From JAAYYY01 sp964579295 (GTDB lineage: Bacteria > Chloroflexota > Anaerolineae > Promineifilales > Promineifilaceae), in assembly GCA_964579295.1 (NCBI GenBank), contig CAZOGK010000014.1:16954-80953 (forward strand): a stretch of DNA of 64,000 nt, in the 5' to 3' direction. Position numbers and translations under genes: made by a program. The notes beneath the pieces are model-generated. The model worked only from the letters and a program-made list of their open reading frames with translations. It was not told the origin of the DNA and ran no database searches. Below, in pieces: positions 8,640 through 17,014 of the stretch (position 1 is its first letter; each line of letters begins with the position of its first letter).

Positions 8640-9387
8640 TTTCCCTCTCGTACTCGCGGTCATCGCACTGGTCGTCGTCCTCCTGCTGCGCGAATTGCGC
8701 AGGGCACGGCGCGGCATCCTGCCTGCGCTCCGCCCGCACGCTGCCTACCAGGCGTTACAGCAGCAGATGGGTCGCTCCGTCGAGAGCGGCCAGCGGCTGC
8801 ACATTACCCCCGGCCAGGGCGAGCTGCAGTCGCCTCAGGGACCGGCCAGCGTCGCAGGCCTCGGCGCACTGGCGGAGATAGCCGCGGAGAGCAGCGCCAG
8901 CGGCATCGCCCCCCTGGTCACGGTAGGCGCCGGCACGCTGCTACCCGCCGCTCAGGGCGCGGTGCGGCGGGCCTATGAGGCCAGCGGCCGCGGCGCCGAG
9001 TTCCAGCCTGGCGACACGCACTTTCTTGCCGATAGCGCCTTTCCTTTCGTCTATGCAGCCGGCGCAACGCTGCTGGTGCAGCAATCCGATGTAGGTAGCA
9101 ACGTCGCTCTTGGCCACTTTGGCGGCGAGCTGGGAATCCTGGCGGAAGCGGGACAGCGCCGCGACCCGGAGCAGATCCTGGGCAGCGACGACCCGACGGC
9201 GGCCGCCGTCGCCGCCGCGTTTACAGCCAACGCCGTCTGGGGTGAAGAGCTATTTGCCGCGCGCGCCTATCTGGGCCGAGAGCCGCAACAGTTGGCAAGC
9301 CTGCGCACACAGGACATGCTGCGCTGGCTCATAGCACTGATTGTGCTGGTGGCCGCCTTGCTCGGCGCGCTGGGCATAGTGGGGTAA
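8626..9387 (+). CDS. DUF6754-like membrane protein
   Basis: About 253 residues with one helix at each end: FPLVLAVIALVVVLLLREL at the N terminus and WLIALIVLVAALLGALGIVG at the C terminus. Between them lies a soluble domain with LHITPGQGELQSPQGPASVA, APLVTVGAGTLLPAAQGAVR and a Gly-rich segment ALGHFGGELGILAEAG. This matches my memory of the DUF6754 pattern (HvslGtG ... TLAGL ... PPivTVGdpt). The function is unknown. Starts at 8623 (TTG), 8626 or 8632 are possible; all overlap the preceding gene. It sits three bases before the next gene of the operon. Confidence 0.65.
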   Translation: MAMDDFPLVLAVIALVVVLLLRELRRARRGILPALRPHAAYQALQQQMGRSVESGQRLHITPGQGELQSPQGPASVAGLGALAEIAAESSASGIAPLVTVGAGTLLPAAQGAVRRAYEASGRGAEFQPGDTHFLADSAFPFVYAAGATLLVQQSDVGSNVALGHFGGELGILAEAGQRRDPEQILGSDDPTAAAVAAAFTANAVWGEELFAARAYLGREPQQLASLRTQDMLRWLIALIVLVAALLGALGIVG

Positions 9388-9390
9388 GCG

Positions 9391-9999
9391 ATGAATCTCC
9401 TTAAGCGCGGGCTCCCCACGACCATCGCCATTATCGCCGGCCTGGCGACGCTGGCCGGCCTGCTCGTGTTTCCGGAACTGGGTAACCGTCTCCTCGAGTG
9501 GGCAGCTTTTCTGGCAGCCGTGGCCCTGGTGCTGGGTATCCTAAACCTCTTCGCCATTCACCTGCGCCGGACCGCTGCCGGCAATCTCTATAGCCTGGTG
9601 CTGGTCATTGCCATGCTGGCGGTCTTCGCGCTGGCCGTGACCGACGCGCTGGGCATCACCAGTGCGGGCGTGGAGCAGCTATTTATGCTCGTTCAGGCGC
9701 CGCTGGAAGCGGCCCTGGCCTCCCTGCTCGCCTTTTTCCTGCTCTTTGCGGGCATCCGTCTCTGGCAGCGGCAGCGCAGCGGTTGGTCCGTGCTGTTTTT
9801 ACTGACTGTTCTTGTCCTACTTCTCATCCAGAGCCCGCTGCCGGCGGCGCTGGCGGCGCTGGTTGAGCCGGTGCGAACGTTCATCTATGCGGTGGTTGTG
9901 ACTGCGGGGGTGCGTGGTTTCCTCTTGGGGGTAGCGCTGGCTACGATTGTCCTCAGCATCCGGCTACTGGCGGGTCTCGAGCGGCCTTACAGCTCGTAA
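9391..9999 (+). CDS. Polytopic membrane protein of unknown function
   Basis: A 202-residue, very hydrophobic protein with about five or six predicted membrane helices: TTIAIIAGLATLAGLLVF, WAAFLAAVALVLGILNLFAI, LVLVIAMLAVFALAVTDAL, ALASLLAFFLLFAGIRL, VLFLLTVLVLLLIQSPL and GFLLGVALATIVLSIRLLAG. No conserved catalytic motif is apparent and I do not recognise a family. It lies between the DUF6754-like gene (three-base gap) and the PxWL protein gene, whose ATG overlaps its TAA stop (TAATG). It is probably one membrane component of whatever complex this operon encodes. Confidence 0.7.
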   Translation: MNLLKRGLPTTIAIIAGLATLAGLLVFPELGNRLLEWAAFLAAVALVLGILNLFAIHLRRTAAGNLYSLVLVIAMLAVFALAVTDALGITSAGVEQLFMLVQAPLEAALASLLAFFLLFAGIRLWQRQRSGWSVLFLLTVLVLLLIQSPLPAALAALVEPVRTFIYAVVVTAGVRGFLLGVALATIVLSIRLLAGLERPYSS

Positions 10000-12900
10000 T
10001 GGCTATGATCTGTCGGCAATGTGACGCCCGGAATCCGGCGAATAGTAAGTTCTGCAATAACTGCGGCGCCTCGCTGCGCCCTATTACGTCCTTTTTCTGC
10101 CCCGATTGCGGCGCATCGAATCCCAACCACCTCCTCTACTGCGACCAGTGCGGCGCACGTCTCGGCGGAGCGGAGATTTTTGACGAGCAGCAGGGAGCGC
10201 CGGATGAGCGCCCGGATGCTTCTCCCGTCCCCTTCACGCTGCCATCGCTCCCTGAAGGCAAGACAGGCAATATCAATCTTGGCGAAGGTATCCCCGACTG
10301 GCTAGAAACTGGCGAGACGGACGATGATGCGGGCGACGAGGCGCCGGACCAGCACCGGGCCGCGGACGATTTGCCAACCTGGCTCCTCGGCGAGGAGCAG
10401 GAGCAGACGTTCTTCCGCGATAGCCGCACCACGGACGAGCTTTTCGCCCCGGCGGATAAGCCAGCCGGCGAGGGCAAGCAGCCAGCCGAACAGGAGCTGC
10501 CTGACTGGCTGCGCGGCCTGGCCCCGGAAGGAACCGGTCCGCTGCCCGTTAGCCAGAACCCGGCGGAAAGCGGTGATGACCAGCGCTCCCTGGACGAGTG
10601 GCTGGCGCGACAGGAGGAACCGGCCGCTGCTGAGAGTTCCGATTGGCCGGATGAAACAGGAGAGCCGCCCACAGAGCCTGATTTAAGCTCTGCCCATGTA
10701 GAATGGCCGCCGGAGCTGCAGGGCGCTGAGGACGATGCCAGTGACTGGCTGGCCGCCCTGACCGGGGCCGCTGCAGAAAGCGGCGCCGGGGAGCCGCCGG
10801 CGGCTGAAGAGCCAACGGACCACGCAGAAGACGACGCCGCCATGGCGTCACAGATGGAAAGCCGGCCCATTGGGCAATCGCCCGAGGCAGAAAGCAGCAG
10901 CGTGGCCGACGACGCTCCGGAGATGGAGGGCGTCCCGGACTGGCTGTTAGGCGTCACACCACCATCTCCCCCCGTGGTCGAGCCGGCCGCCGACGCTATC
11001 CCGGACTGGCTCAGCGACCTGACGGAAGAAGCAGCGCCGCAGCAGGCGAGCGAGGAAGCTGCTCCCTTGCAGGAGGAGGGCCTCCCAGACTGGCTGACCG
11101 ACCCACACCCGTCCCCGGAAGAAGCGCCCGCTGCAGAGGCTGACCCGGCTGCCGAAGCAGCCGAGGAGCTGCCGGACTGGTTGGAAGAAATGAGCGCGCC
11201 GGCTGCCGCAAGCGAGCCGGACCCGGCTCTGGCAGATGACGCCGCATCCGAGACCGCCGACTGGCTCCTCGACCTCGACTTCTCCGCCGACCTGCAAGAG
11301 GAAGCGAGCACGCCCGACTGGCTGTTAGGGCTGGACGACGATGAGGCTGAGGAGACGATAACCGGCGAGGCCTTTCCCGAGTGGCTCCGGCCCGCCGCCG
11401 GCCAGGACGCTGGGCCAGCAGCCGAGGAGACGCCCGGCGATGAGAGCTGGTTGGAGCCGGAAGAGCCAGCAACTGCAGAGTCAGAGTCCGGCGCGGCCGG
11501 CGCCTATGACTGGCTGCCTGAAGGGGAAGAGACGCCCGACTGGCTGCTGGCCGTAACTGCCGAAGATGATCAGCCAGAGACCCCCACTGAAGAGGAGGTT
11601 CCCGACTGGCTGAGCGAGCTTGACGCCGCCATTGGCGAGCTGGAGGCCGCCAGCCAGGAGAGCGGCGACGATTGGTTGGACCTCGAAGGCGATACAACTA
11701 CGACCAGCCGCGAAGATGTCGAAGAAGCGTGGACCAACGCCCAACGCGCGGCCGCAGAAGCCGGGCCGGATACCGAGGAATCGGAAAAGGAGCGGCTGCC
11801 CGCCTGGCTGGCGCCCACGGAATTGAGCGCCCAGGTGGACCGGCTGGAATTCGAGGATGAAGAGCCGGCGCCCCCCACTGCGGACCAGACTGCCCCGCCA
11901 GAAGCGGCGGCGCCGGACGACGCCGAGGCTATCCCCGACTGGCTGCGCGAGCTGGATGCTGTCAGCCATCCGGGGACGGCCTCTCTCGACGAGGGGAAGC
12001 TGCCTGAGTGGCTGCGCACGGAGCCGGAAGCCGAGCCGCACGATGAGACGGAGGCCGGCTGGTCGGCCGGCAAGCCCGCCCCCGATGAGACAGAGCAAAC
12101 AGCGGCCTCGACAGTGGCGGGCGCGCAGGAGCTGAACGACGCCGAGCTGGAAATGGATGAGATCCTCGGCGAGCTTGAAGGCGCTACGGTCATTCCGCCT
12201 GCCGAGCTGCCCGATTGGCTGGAAGATGTCGTCGTCAGCGAGGAGTTCCCCAGCGACCTGGCGCCGCCAGACCTCGATACGGTCCCCAGGGTTCTGGCCA
12301 GCAAAGAACTGCCGGATTGGCTGGAGGACAGTCTGCCCGACGACGAGCTTGCCGAGCCGGCCGCCGCCGCAGAGCTGCCCGGCTGGCTGCAGCGCCCGCC
12401 GTTGGCAGAGCCAGAACTGCCGGCCATCGAACTTGAGGCTGGCGAAGCGGGTGAATGGACCCAGATGCTCAGCGAGCTTAGCTCGGCCGAGGATACAGCG
12501 GAAGAAATCAGCGCCGCTGACATTCCCGAGTGGCTGCAGGATCTGCAGCCCGGTCGTGCCGGCAGCAGCCCGCGCGTAGAAGCGGAAACTGTCACCGCCG
12601 GGCCGCTCGCCGGGCTGAGCGGCGTGCTGGGTGTCGAGCCCATTGTCGCCGCCAGCCGCGCCTCGGAGTTCTCCGGGCGCTTTGAGACCAGCAAGGAACA
12701 GCAAGAGCAGGCGGCGCTGTTGCGCGAGTTAACGCGCACCGAGCCGCACGTCGCAGGGCGAGTCGTCGGCCGGCCGAGGGTCGTAGCGTCTCCCTGGCTG
12801 CGGATTATCCTGTCGCTCTTACTGCTGGCGGCGGTGGTCACCGGCCTCGTTCTGCCGAACCTGCTCGACGTCAGCGCATCGCCTATTTACCCGGTGGCTC

Positions 12901-13562
12901 CGGTCAGTGACGTGCTGGACAGCGCGGCCGGCCAGCCTGTGCTGGTCGTGTTCGATTACACACCCGCGCTCGGCGGTGTCCTGAACCGCCAGGCAGAGCT
13001 GCTGCTGCAATCCCTGGCGGCGCAGGGCAGCCCAGTCGTCTACGCCAGCCAGTCGGCAGCCGGTCTGGCGCTGGGCGCCGCTGCGGTGACGGCGGGCGAT
13101 GACCTGCAGGCGATCCGGCTCGGCTATATTCCCGGAGAAACGGTCGGCCTGCGCCGGCTGGCCGCCTGTCTGGAGCCGGCCGGGGGCAGCCCGGACCCCT
13201 GTACCGCCTACCCGGCCGAGCTGTCCTCAGTCGCCGCCATTGTCCTGCTCACCGGCGAACGGGATAGCCTGGTCGATTGGATTGAACAGGTTGACGCCAT
13301 CGCCAACGTCCCGCTGGTGGCCGGCGTGACGCGGGCGCTACTGCCTGTGGCGGCGCCCTATTACGGCAGCGGGCAAATAGATGGGCTGCTGGCCGGCGAG
13401 CCTGGGGCAGCCGCCTACGCTGCGGCCAGCGGCGGGGCAGAGCCTGGCGCGCAGACGGCCGCAGCGCTGGCGACCTGGCTCGTCGTCGCCCTACTCCTGG
13501 TGGGTAATATTCTGTCGGCAATCGGCGCGTTCGCCGGTTCGGCGCGGTCGAGGCGATCATGA
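9999..13562 (+). CDS. Giant double-zinc-ribbon protein with an 18-motif PxWL acidic linker and extracytoplasmic domain
   Basis: A 1187-residue modular protein. Residues 1-55 hold two zinc ribbons (Cys 5/8/19/22 and 34/37/48/51). Residues about 60-930 form a low-complexity, strongly acidic, Ala/Glu/Asp/Pro-rich linker, probably disordered. It carries 18 PxWL motifs (12 PDWL, 3 PEWL, one each PTWL, PAWL and PGWL) from residue 98 to 842, roughly one per 41 residues, with further degenerate xDWL copies. A membrane helix (about 933-957) leads to a domain of about 200 residues (VLVVFDYTPALGGVLNRQAE ... AIVLLTGERDSLVDWIEQVD) and a second helix near the end. I infer that the ribbons and motif array are cytosolic and the later domain outside. 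The start overlaps the previous stop, and its own stop overlaps the next start (ATGA). No characterised homologue is known to me. Confidence 0.85.
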   Translation: MAMICRQCDARNPANSKFCNNCGASLRPITSFFCPDCGASNPNHLLYCDQCGARLGGAEIFDEQQGAPDERPDASPVPFTLPSLPEGKTGNINLGEGIPDWLETGETDDDAGDEAPDQHRAADDLPTWLLGEEQEQTFFRDSRTTDELFAPADKPAGEGKQPAEQELPDWLRGLAPEGTGPLPVSQNPAESGDDQRSLDEWLARQEEPAAAESSDWPDETGEPPTEPDLSSAHVEWPPELQGAEDDASDWLAALTGAAAESGAGEPPAAEEPTDHAEDDAAMASQMESRPIGQSPEAESSSVADDAPEMEGVPDWLLGVTPPSPPVVEPAADAIPDWLSDLTEEAAPQQASEEAAPLQEEGLPDWLTDPHPSPEEAPAAEADPAAEAAEELPDWLEEMSAPAAASEPDPALADDAASETADWLLDLDFSADLQEEASTPDWLLGLDDDEAEETITGEAFPEWLRPAAGQDAGPAAEETPGDESWLEPEEPATAESESGAAGAYDWLPEGEETPDWLLAVTAEDDQPETPTEEEVPDWLSELDAAIGELEAASQESGDDWLDLEGDTTTTSREDVEEAWTNAQRAAAEAGPDTEESEKERLPAWLAPTELSAQVDRLEFEDEEPAPPTADQTAPPEAAAPDDAEAIPDWLRELDAVSHPGTASLDEGKLPEWLRTEPEAEPHDETEAGWSAGKPAPDETEQTAASTVAGAQELNDAELEMDEILGELEGATVIPPAELPDWLEDVVVSEEFPSDLAPPDLDTVPRVLASKELPDWLEDSLPDDELAEPAAAAELPGWLQRPPLAEPELPAIELEAGEAGEWTQMLSELSSAEDTAEEISAADIPEWLQDLQPGRAGSSPRVEAETVTAGPLAGLSGVLGVEPIVAASRASEFSGRFETSKEQQEQAALLRELTRTEPHVAGRVVGRPRVVASPWLRIILSLLLLAAVVTGLVLPNLLDVSASPIYPVAPVSDVLDSAAGQPVLVVFDYTPALGGVLNRQAELLLQSLAAQGSPVVYASQSAAGLALGAAAVTAGDDLQAIRLGYIPGETVGLRRLAACLEPAGGSPDPCTAYPAELSSVAAIVLLTGERDSLVDWIEQVDAIANVPLVAGVTRALLPVAAPYYGSGQIDGLLAGEPGAAAYAAASGGAEPGAQTAAALATWLVVALLLVGNILSAIGAFAGSARSRRS
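10290..12536 (+). repeat. Array of 18 PxWL short linear motifs within the acidic linker
   Basis: Translated copies read I/L/V/T/F-P-D/E-W-L and are followed by acidic or basic residues and another Leu (for example IPDWLSDL, LPDWLEEM, VPDWLSEL). Only the motif is conserved; the spacers differ in length and sequence. This is a short-linear-motif array, not a tandem DNA repeat. Trp is otherwise rare in the linker, and nearly every Trp there lies in a motif or a degenerate copy (SDWL, ADWL, YDWL, DEWL, ESWL). Confidence 0.85.
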
Positions 13563-14200
13563 GCGAGCTGGTCACTGTTATCGTCGGCTTTATCCTCACC
13601 CTCTTTATTTACAGCTATCTGGTGGGCGATAACCCGCTTTATCGGCTGGCGGTGCACCTGCTCGTCGGCGTCAGCGCCGCCTACGCCGCTGTCGTCGCCG
13701 TGCGCGAGCTGTTTCTGCCGTTGGTGCGGCGCCTCGCCGCCGACCCGCTGGCGACAGACAGCCTGCTCTGGCTGGCGCCGCTCTTCTTCGCCCTGCTCTT
13801 ATTGCTCGGCTGGCTGCGTCCGGTCGCCTGGCTGGCCGATAACAGCGTCGGCGCTCTGGTAGGCGTTGGCGCCAGCGTAGCTCTGGTGGGTGCGATCACC
13901 GGCACGCTCTTTCCCCAGCTCTTCCTGGCCGAGAGCAACCTCGCCCTGGCCCTGGGCATTGCCCTGCTCACTGTGCTGGCCCTGCTCTACTTCCAGTTCA
14001 CGGGTAAGACAGACGCCGATGGCGCGTTCGCCGTTGGCGGCGGCCGGCGGTTCATCAGCGTTGGCGGGCGTCTGGTATTGACCATTGCCTTCGCTGCCCT
14101 CTTTGCCGGCCTGCTGGCAACGAGCCTGGCCTTGCTCGTCGAGCGCGTCGCCTTCTTTGCTTCCTGGATCATGGAGTTAGTTGGCGGGACCCTGCCATGA
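13559..14200 (+). CDS. Polytopic membrane protein of unknown function
   Basis: A 213-residue protein with about five or six hydrophobic segments: VTVIVGFILTLFIYSYLVG, LLVGVSAAYAAVVAVRELF, LLWLAPLFFALLLLLGWL, VGALVGVGASVALVGAITG, LALALGIALLTVLALLYFQF and a final LVLTIAFAALFAGLLATSLA. Short charged loops (VRRLAADPLATD, GKTDADG) separate them. I do not recognise the family. It is coupled at both ends: its ATG overlaps the stop of the PxWL protein gene, and its TGA overlaps the ATG of the MutL-type gene. This suggests its dosage is tied to them. Confidence 0.7.
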   Translation: MSELVTVIVGFILTLFIYSYLVGDNPLYRLAVHLLVGVSAAYAAVVAVRELFLPLVRRLAADPLATDSLLWLAPLFFALLLLLGWLRPVAWLADNSVGALVGVGASVALVGAITGTLFPQLFLAESNLALALGIALLTVLALLYFQFTGKTDADGAFAVGGGRRFISVGGRLVLTIAFAALFAGLLATSLALLVERVAFFASWIMELVGGTLP

Positions 14201-15936
14201 CCAGCAACGCGGCGGGCGCCGGCAGCTCCTTCCTTATTGCCGATTGCGGCCATACGACGACGACGGCCGCCCTCTTTGATGTCGTCGCCGGCCGGCGCCG
14301 CTTGCTAGCCTGCGCGTCAGCGCCCACGACGGCGGGCGCGCCCTATTTCGATGTATCCGCCGGTGTCCAGGAAGCCGTCCGGCGCATTGAAGCCATTACC
14401 GGGCGCATCCTGCTCACCCAGGCCGGCGACATCGTCCGGCCGGTACAGCCGGCCGGCAGCGGCGTCGATCATTTTGGCGCCACGGTGAGCGCCGCCCAGC
14501 CCCTGCATGCCGTCATCGGCGGCCTACTGGAAGAGGTCAGCGTCGCCAGCGCCCGGCGAGCGCTCAACACCGTCTACGCCACCGAGGTGGAGCATCTCAG
14601 CCTGGCCGATACACGTGACGAGGAAACCCAGGTGAACGCGCTCCTCAGCCAGGAGCCGGATATCATCATTCTCACCGGTGGCACCGACCACGGCGAAAGC
14701 CAGCGCCTGCTGCGCATCCTGGAAACGGTTGAGCTGAGCCTGAGCTTGCGCGAAGTTGGCAAACGGCCTCACGTCATCTTTGCCGGTAATCGCGCCATGC
14801 GCGAGCGCGTGAGCGCCACGCTGGGTAACCTGACGACGGTGCACGTCGTCGCCAATCTGCGCCCCACGGTGCAAACAGAACAGCTTGGCGAGCTGGTATC
14901 GCTGATAGGCAATCTCTACGATGAGCAGAAGCTCGACGATTTGCCCGGCATGGGCCAGGTCAACTCCTGGAGCACCTACCCGCCCCAGCTCACCGCGCGC
15001 GCCTTCGCGCAGATGGTGCGCTACTTTGGCGCCCTCTACCAGGGCCGGGTACTGGGCGTCGACGCCGGCAGCGACAGCGTGACCGTCGCGCTGGCCGACG
15101 AGCAAGATCTGCAATTGACCATTCGCAGCGATCTGGGGTTGGGCCGGCCCATAGACAGGTTTTTGACGCCCGATGCAGCCCAGGAAGTCGCTGCCTGGCT
15201 GCCGCGGGATGGCGCGGCCGAGGGCGTCGCCGACCTGCTGCAGACGAAGGCTCTCTATCCCGGCGCCATCCCTATGACCGAGGAAGAGCTGCAGATCGAG
15301 CAGGCCCTGGCCCGCTACGTGCTGCGCGAAGCAGCGCAAAGCGCCGCCGAAAATTGGGGTTGGGCAGACCGGAACGGTGGCTTGCCCTCCTACTCGCTGC
15401 TACTCCTGCGCGGCCAGGCGCTTACCCAGTCGCCGCGGGGCGGGCAGACGTTGCTGATGGCGCTCGACGCCCTTCAGCCGACCGGCGTCTTTGCCGTCGC
15501 CCTCGACCAGTACGGCGTGCTGCCCGCCCTGGGCCTGCTTGCCCAGCGGGAGCCGCTGGCAGCGGTGCAAATTCTTGAAGGCGGCGTGCTGCTCGACCTC
15601 GGTTGGGTTATTGCGCCCCACGGCCGTGTCGCCGAGGGGCAGCCGTTGCTGCGTATCCAGGTAGAGGCCGAAAGCCAGGGACATCTGAACGTCGACGTGG
15701 TCGGCGGCGACCTGATGTTGCTGCCGCTGGCGCCCGGCGAGCAGGCGAAGCTGCTGTTGCAGCCGGCGCGGCGCGTCGACATCGGCTTCGGGCCCGGCCA
15801 GAGCAAGAAGATTACGATTCATGGTGGCACCGTTGGGCTCGTTATCGACGGGCGCGGCCGCCCGCTTGAGCTGCCTGACGATAGCGAGAAGCGCCAATCG
15901 CTGCTGCAGCGCTGGCGCTGGGATATGGGAGGCTGA
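14197..15936 (+). CDS. MutL/GlmL-type ASKHA-fold protein (glutamate mutase L family)
   Basis: A 579-residue protein of the family named after MutL of the glutamate mutase locus. The actin/Hsp70/sugar-kinase nucleotide-binding signature appears as FLIADCGHTTTTAALFDV (12-29, phosphate-1 motif), LTGGTDHGES (159-168), VIFAGNRAM and a second phosphate-type motif VLGVDAGSDSVTVAL (285-299). A beta-rich C-terminal domain of about 100 residues follows. In glutamate-fermenting bacteria, family members lie with the glmE/glmS mutase genes and may protect or reactivate B12. Neither mutase gene is here; the neighbours are membrane and envelope genes. A different ATP-dependent job is therefore likely. Starts and stops overlap both neighbours. 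Confidence 0.8.
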   Translation: MTSNAAGAGSSFLIADCGHTTTTAALFDVVAGRRRLLACASAPTTAGAPYFDVSAGVQEAVRRIEAITGRILLTQAGDIVRPVQPAGSGVDHFGATVSAAQPLHAVIGGLLEEVSVASARRALNTVYATEVEHLSLADTRDEETQVNALLSQEPDIIILTGGTDHGESQRLLRILETVELSLSLREVGKRPHVIFAGNRAMRERVSATLGNLTTVHVVANLRPTVQTEQLGELVSLIGNLYDEQKLDDLPGMGQVNSWSTYPPQLTARAFAQMVRYFGALYQGRVLGVDAGSDSVTVALADEQDLQLTIRSDLGLGRPIDRFLTPDAAQEVAAWLPRDGAAEGVADLLQTKALYPGAIPMTEEELQIEQALARYVLREAAQSAAENWGWADRNGGLPSYSLLLLRGQALTQSPRGGQTLLMALDALQPTGVFAVALDQYGVLPALGLLAQREPLAAVQILEGGVLLDLGWVIAPHGRVAEGQPLLRIQVEAESQGHLNVDVVGGDLMLLPLAPGEQAKLLLQPARRVDIGFGPGQSKKITIHGGTVGLVIDGRGRPLELPDDSEKRQSLLQRWRWDMGG

Positions 15937-16988
15937 TGACCACGCAGACGCGGGTCAACCCGCTAACGCGCATCCGCCGCGAGCGGATGCTGCCGCAGGC
16001 AGGCGAGGTAGCGGTGGTCAAAGGGCAGACGGTCTCCGCTGTCCAGGTCGTCGCCCGCGCCTCGCAGCCGCAGGGCTTTGCCATCGTACCGGCTGCCGAG
16101 CTACTTGGCGTGCCACCGCAGGAACTTTCCCAATACCTGCTCGTCGAAGAAGGGGCGGCCGTCCAGCGCAAGAAGCCATTACTGCGCCGCCGCCGGCTGG
16201 TGGGCAGCCAGCAGTATGTCTCGCCGATCAACGGCGTCCTTTACCAGGTTAGCAATGGGCGCCTTATCCTGCAGCATACGCCGCGGCTACTTGAGCTGCG
16301 TGCCATGGTGGAAGGGCTGGTGCATAGCGTGCGCCCCGGCCGCGGCGTCGTCATCGAAACGACCGGCGCTCTGATCCAGGCAGTCTGGGCGTCCGGGCAA
16401 GAAGGCTATGGGCGTATCCGCGTGATGACAGAGGCCGATGAGCCGCTGCGCGCGCGCCGCATTGACCCCGACGTGCGGGGTACCGTGCTCATTGCCGGCC
16501 AGCTGACCGAGCTGGAGGCGCTTCAAGCTGCTGAAGACAATTCGGCGCGCGGTGTGATAGCCGGCAGCGTGCCCGCCGCCCTGCGCGAGGCATTGCACGG
16601 CTTCCGCTTCCCGATTATGATCACCGAGGGATTCATGGGCCAGCCCATGGCTGAGCCGCTGTTCCAGCTGCTACAACAGGCTGAAGGGCGCGACGCATCT
16701 CTATTCGGTCTTAACAGCACGGCGCACGGCCACCGGCCGGAGATCATTATTCCCATGCCGGCCGCAGCCACGGCGGAAGCCGCCGTTCCCGGCATGCGTC
16801 GGCTGGCGGCCGGTGACCGCGTTCGCATTTTGCGGGCCCCCTACGCCAGCCAGGTTGGGAAAGTGGTAGCGGTTTACTCACAACCCCGCCGCAGCAGCAT
16901 CGGCATCCAGACGCCGGGCGCAGATGTGGCGCTGCCAGATGGAGAGGTCGTCTTTGTTCCCAGCGCGAACCTCGACCTGCTTCACTGA
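15936..16988 (+). CDS. Barrel-sandwich and KOW-like protein, partner of the MutL-type gene
   Basis: A 350-residue protein with no membrane helix. Residues about 25-115 alternate beta strands and glycines (GEVAVVKGQTVSAVQVVARA ... SPINGVLYQVSNGRLILQHT), like the barrel-sandwich/biotinyl-lipoyl-like domains of RnfC or NqrA, but without a modified Lys motif. The middle part has an alpha/beta look (GTVLIAGQLTELEALQAAED, ARGVIAGSVPAALREAL, FPIMITEGFMG). The end holds a KOW-type beta segment (AAGDRVRILRAPYASQVGKV) ending in an SH3-like tail. The start overlaps the stop of the MutL-type gene (TGATG), which suggests a direct partner. No specific function can be assigned. Confidence 0.7.
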   Translation: MTTQTRVNPLTRIRRERMLPQAGEVAVVKGQTVSAVQVVARASQPQGFAIVPAAELLGVPPQELSQYLLVEEGAAVQRKKPLLRRRRLVGSQQYVSPINGVLYQVSNGRLILQHTPRLLELRAMVEGLVHSVRPGRGVVIETTGALIQAVWASGQEGYGRIRVMTEADEPLRARRIDPDVRGTVLIAGQLTELEALQAAEDNSARGVIAGSVPAALREALHGFRFPIMITEGFMGQPMAEPLFQLLQQAEGRDASLFGLNSTAHGHRPEIIIPMPAAATAEAAVPGMRRLAAGDRVRILRAPYASQVGKVVAVYSQPRRSSIGIQTPGADVALPDGEVVFVPSANLDLLH

Positions 16989-17014
16989 ACTGTTCCTGTA
17001 ACAGGAGGGATTAT

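Noticed and set aside
10136..11311. Open minus-strand frame (391 codons) with a Ser-rich repetitive product opposite the PxWL gene
   Set aside because: The apparent SQSG repeats are the antisense of the PDWL codons. No start site or family similarity supports it.
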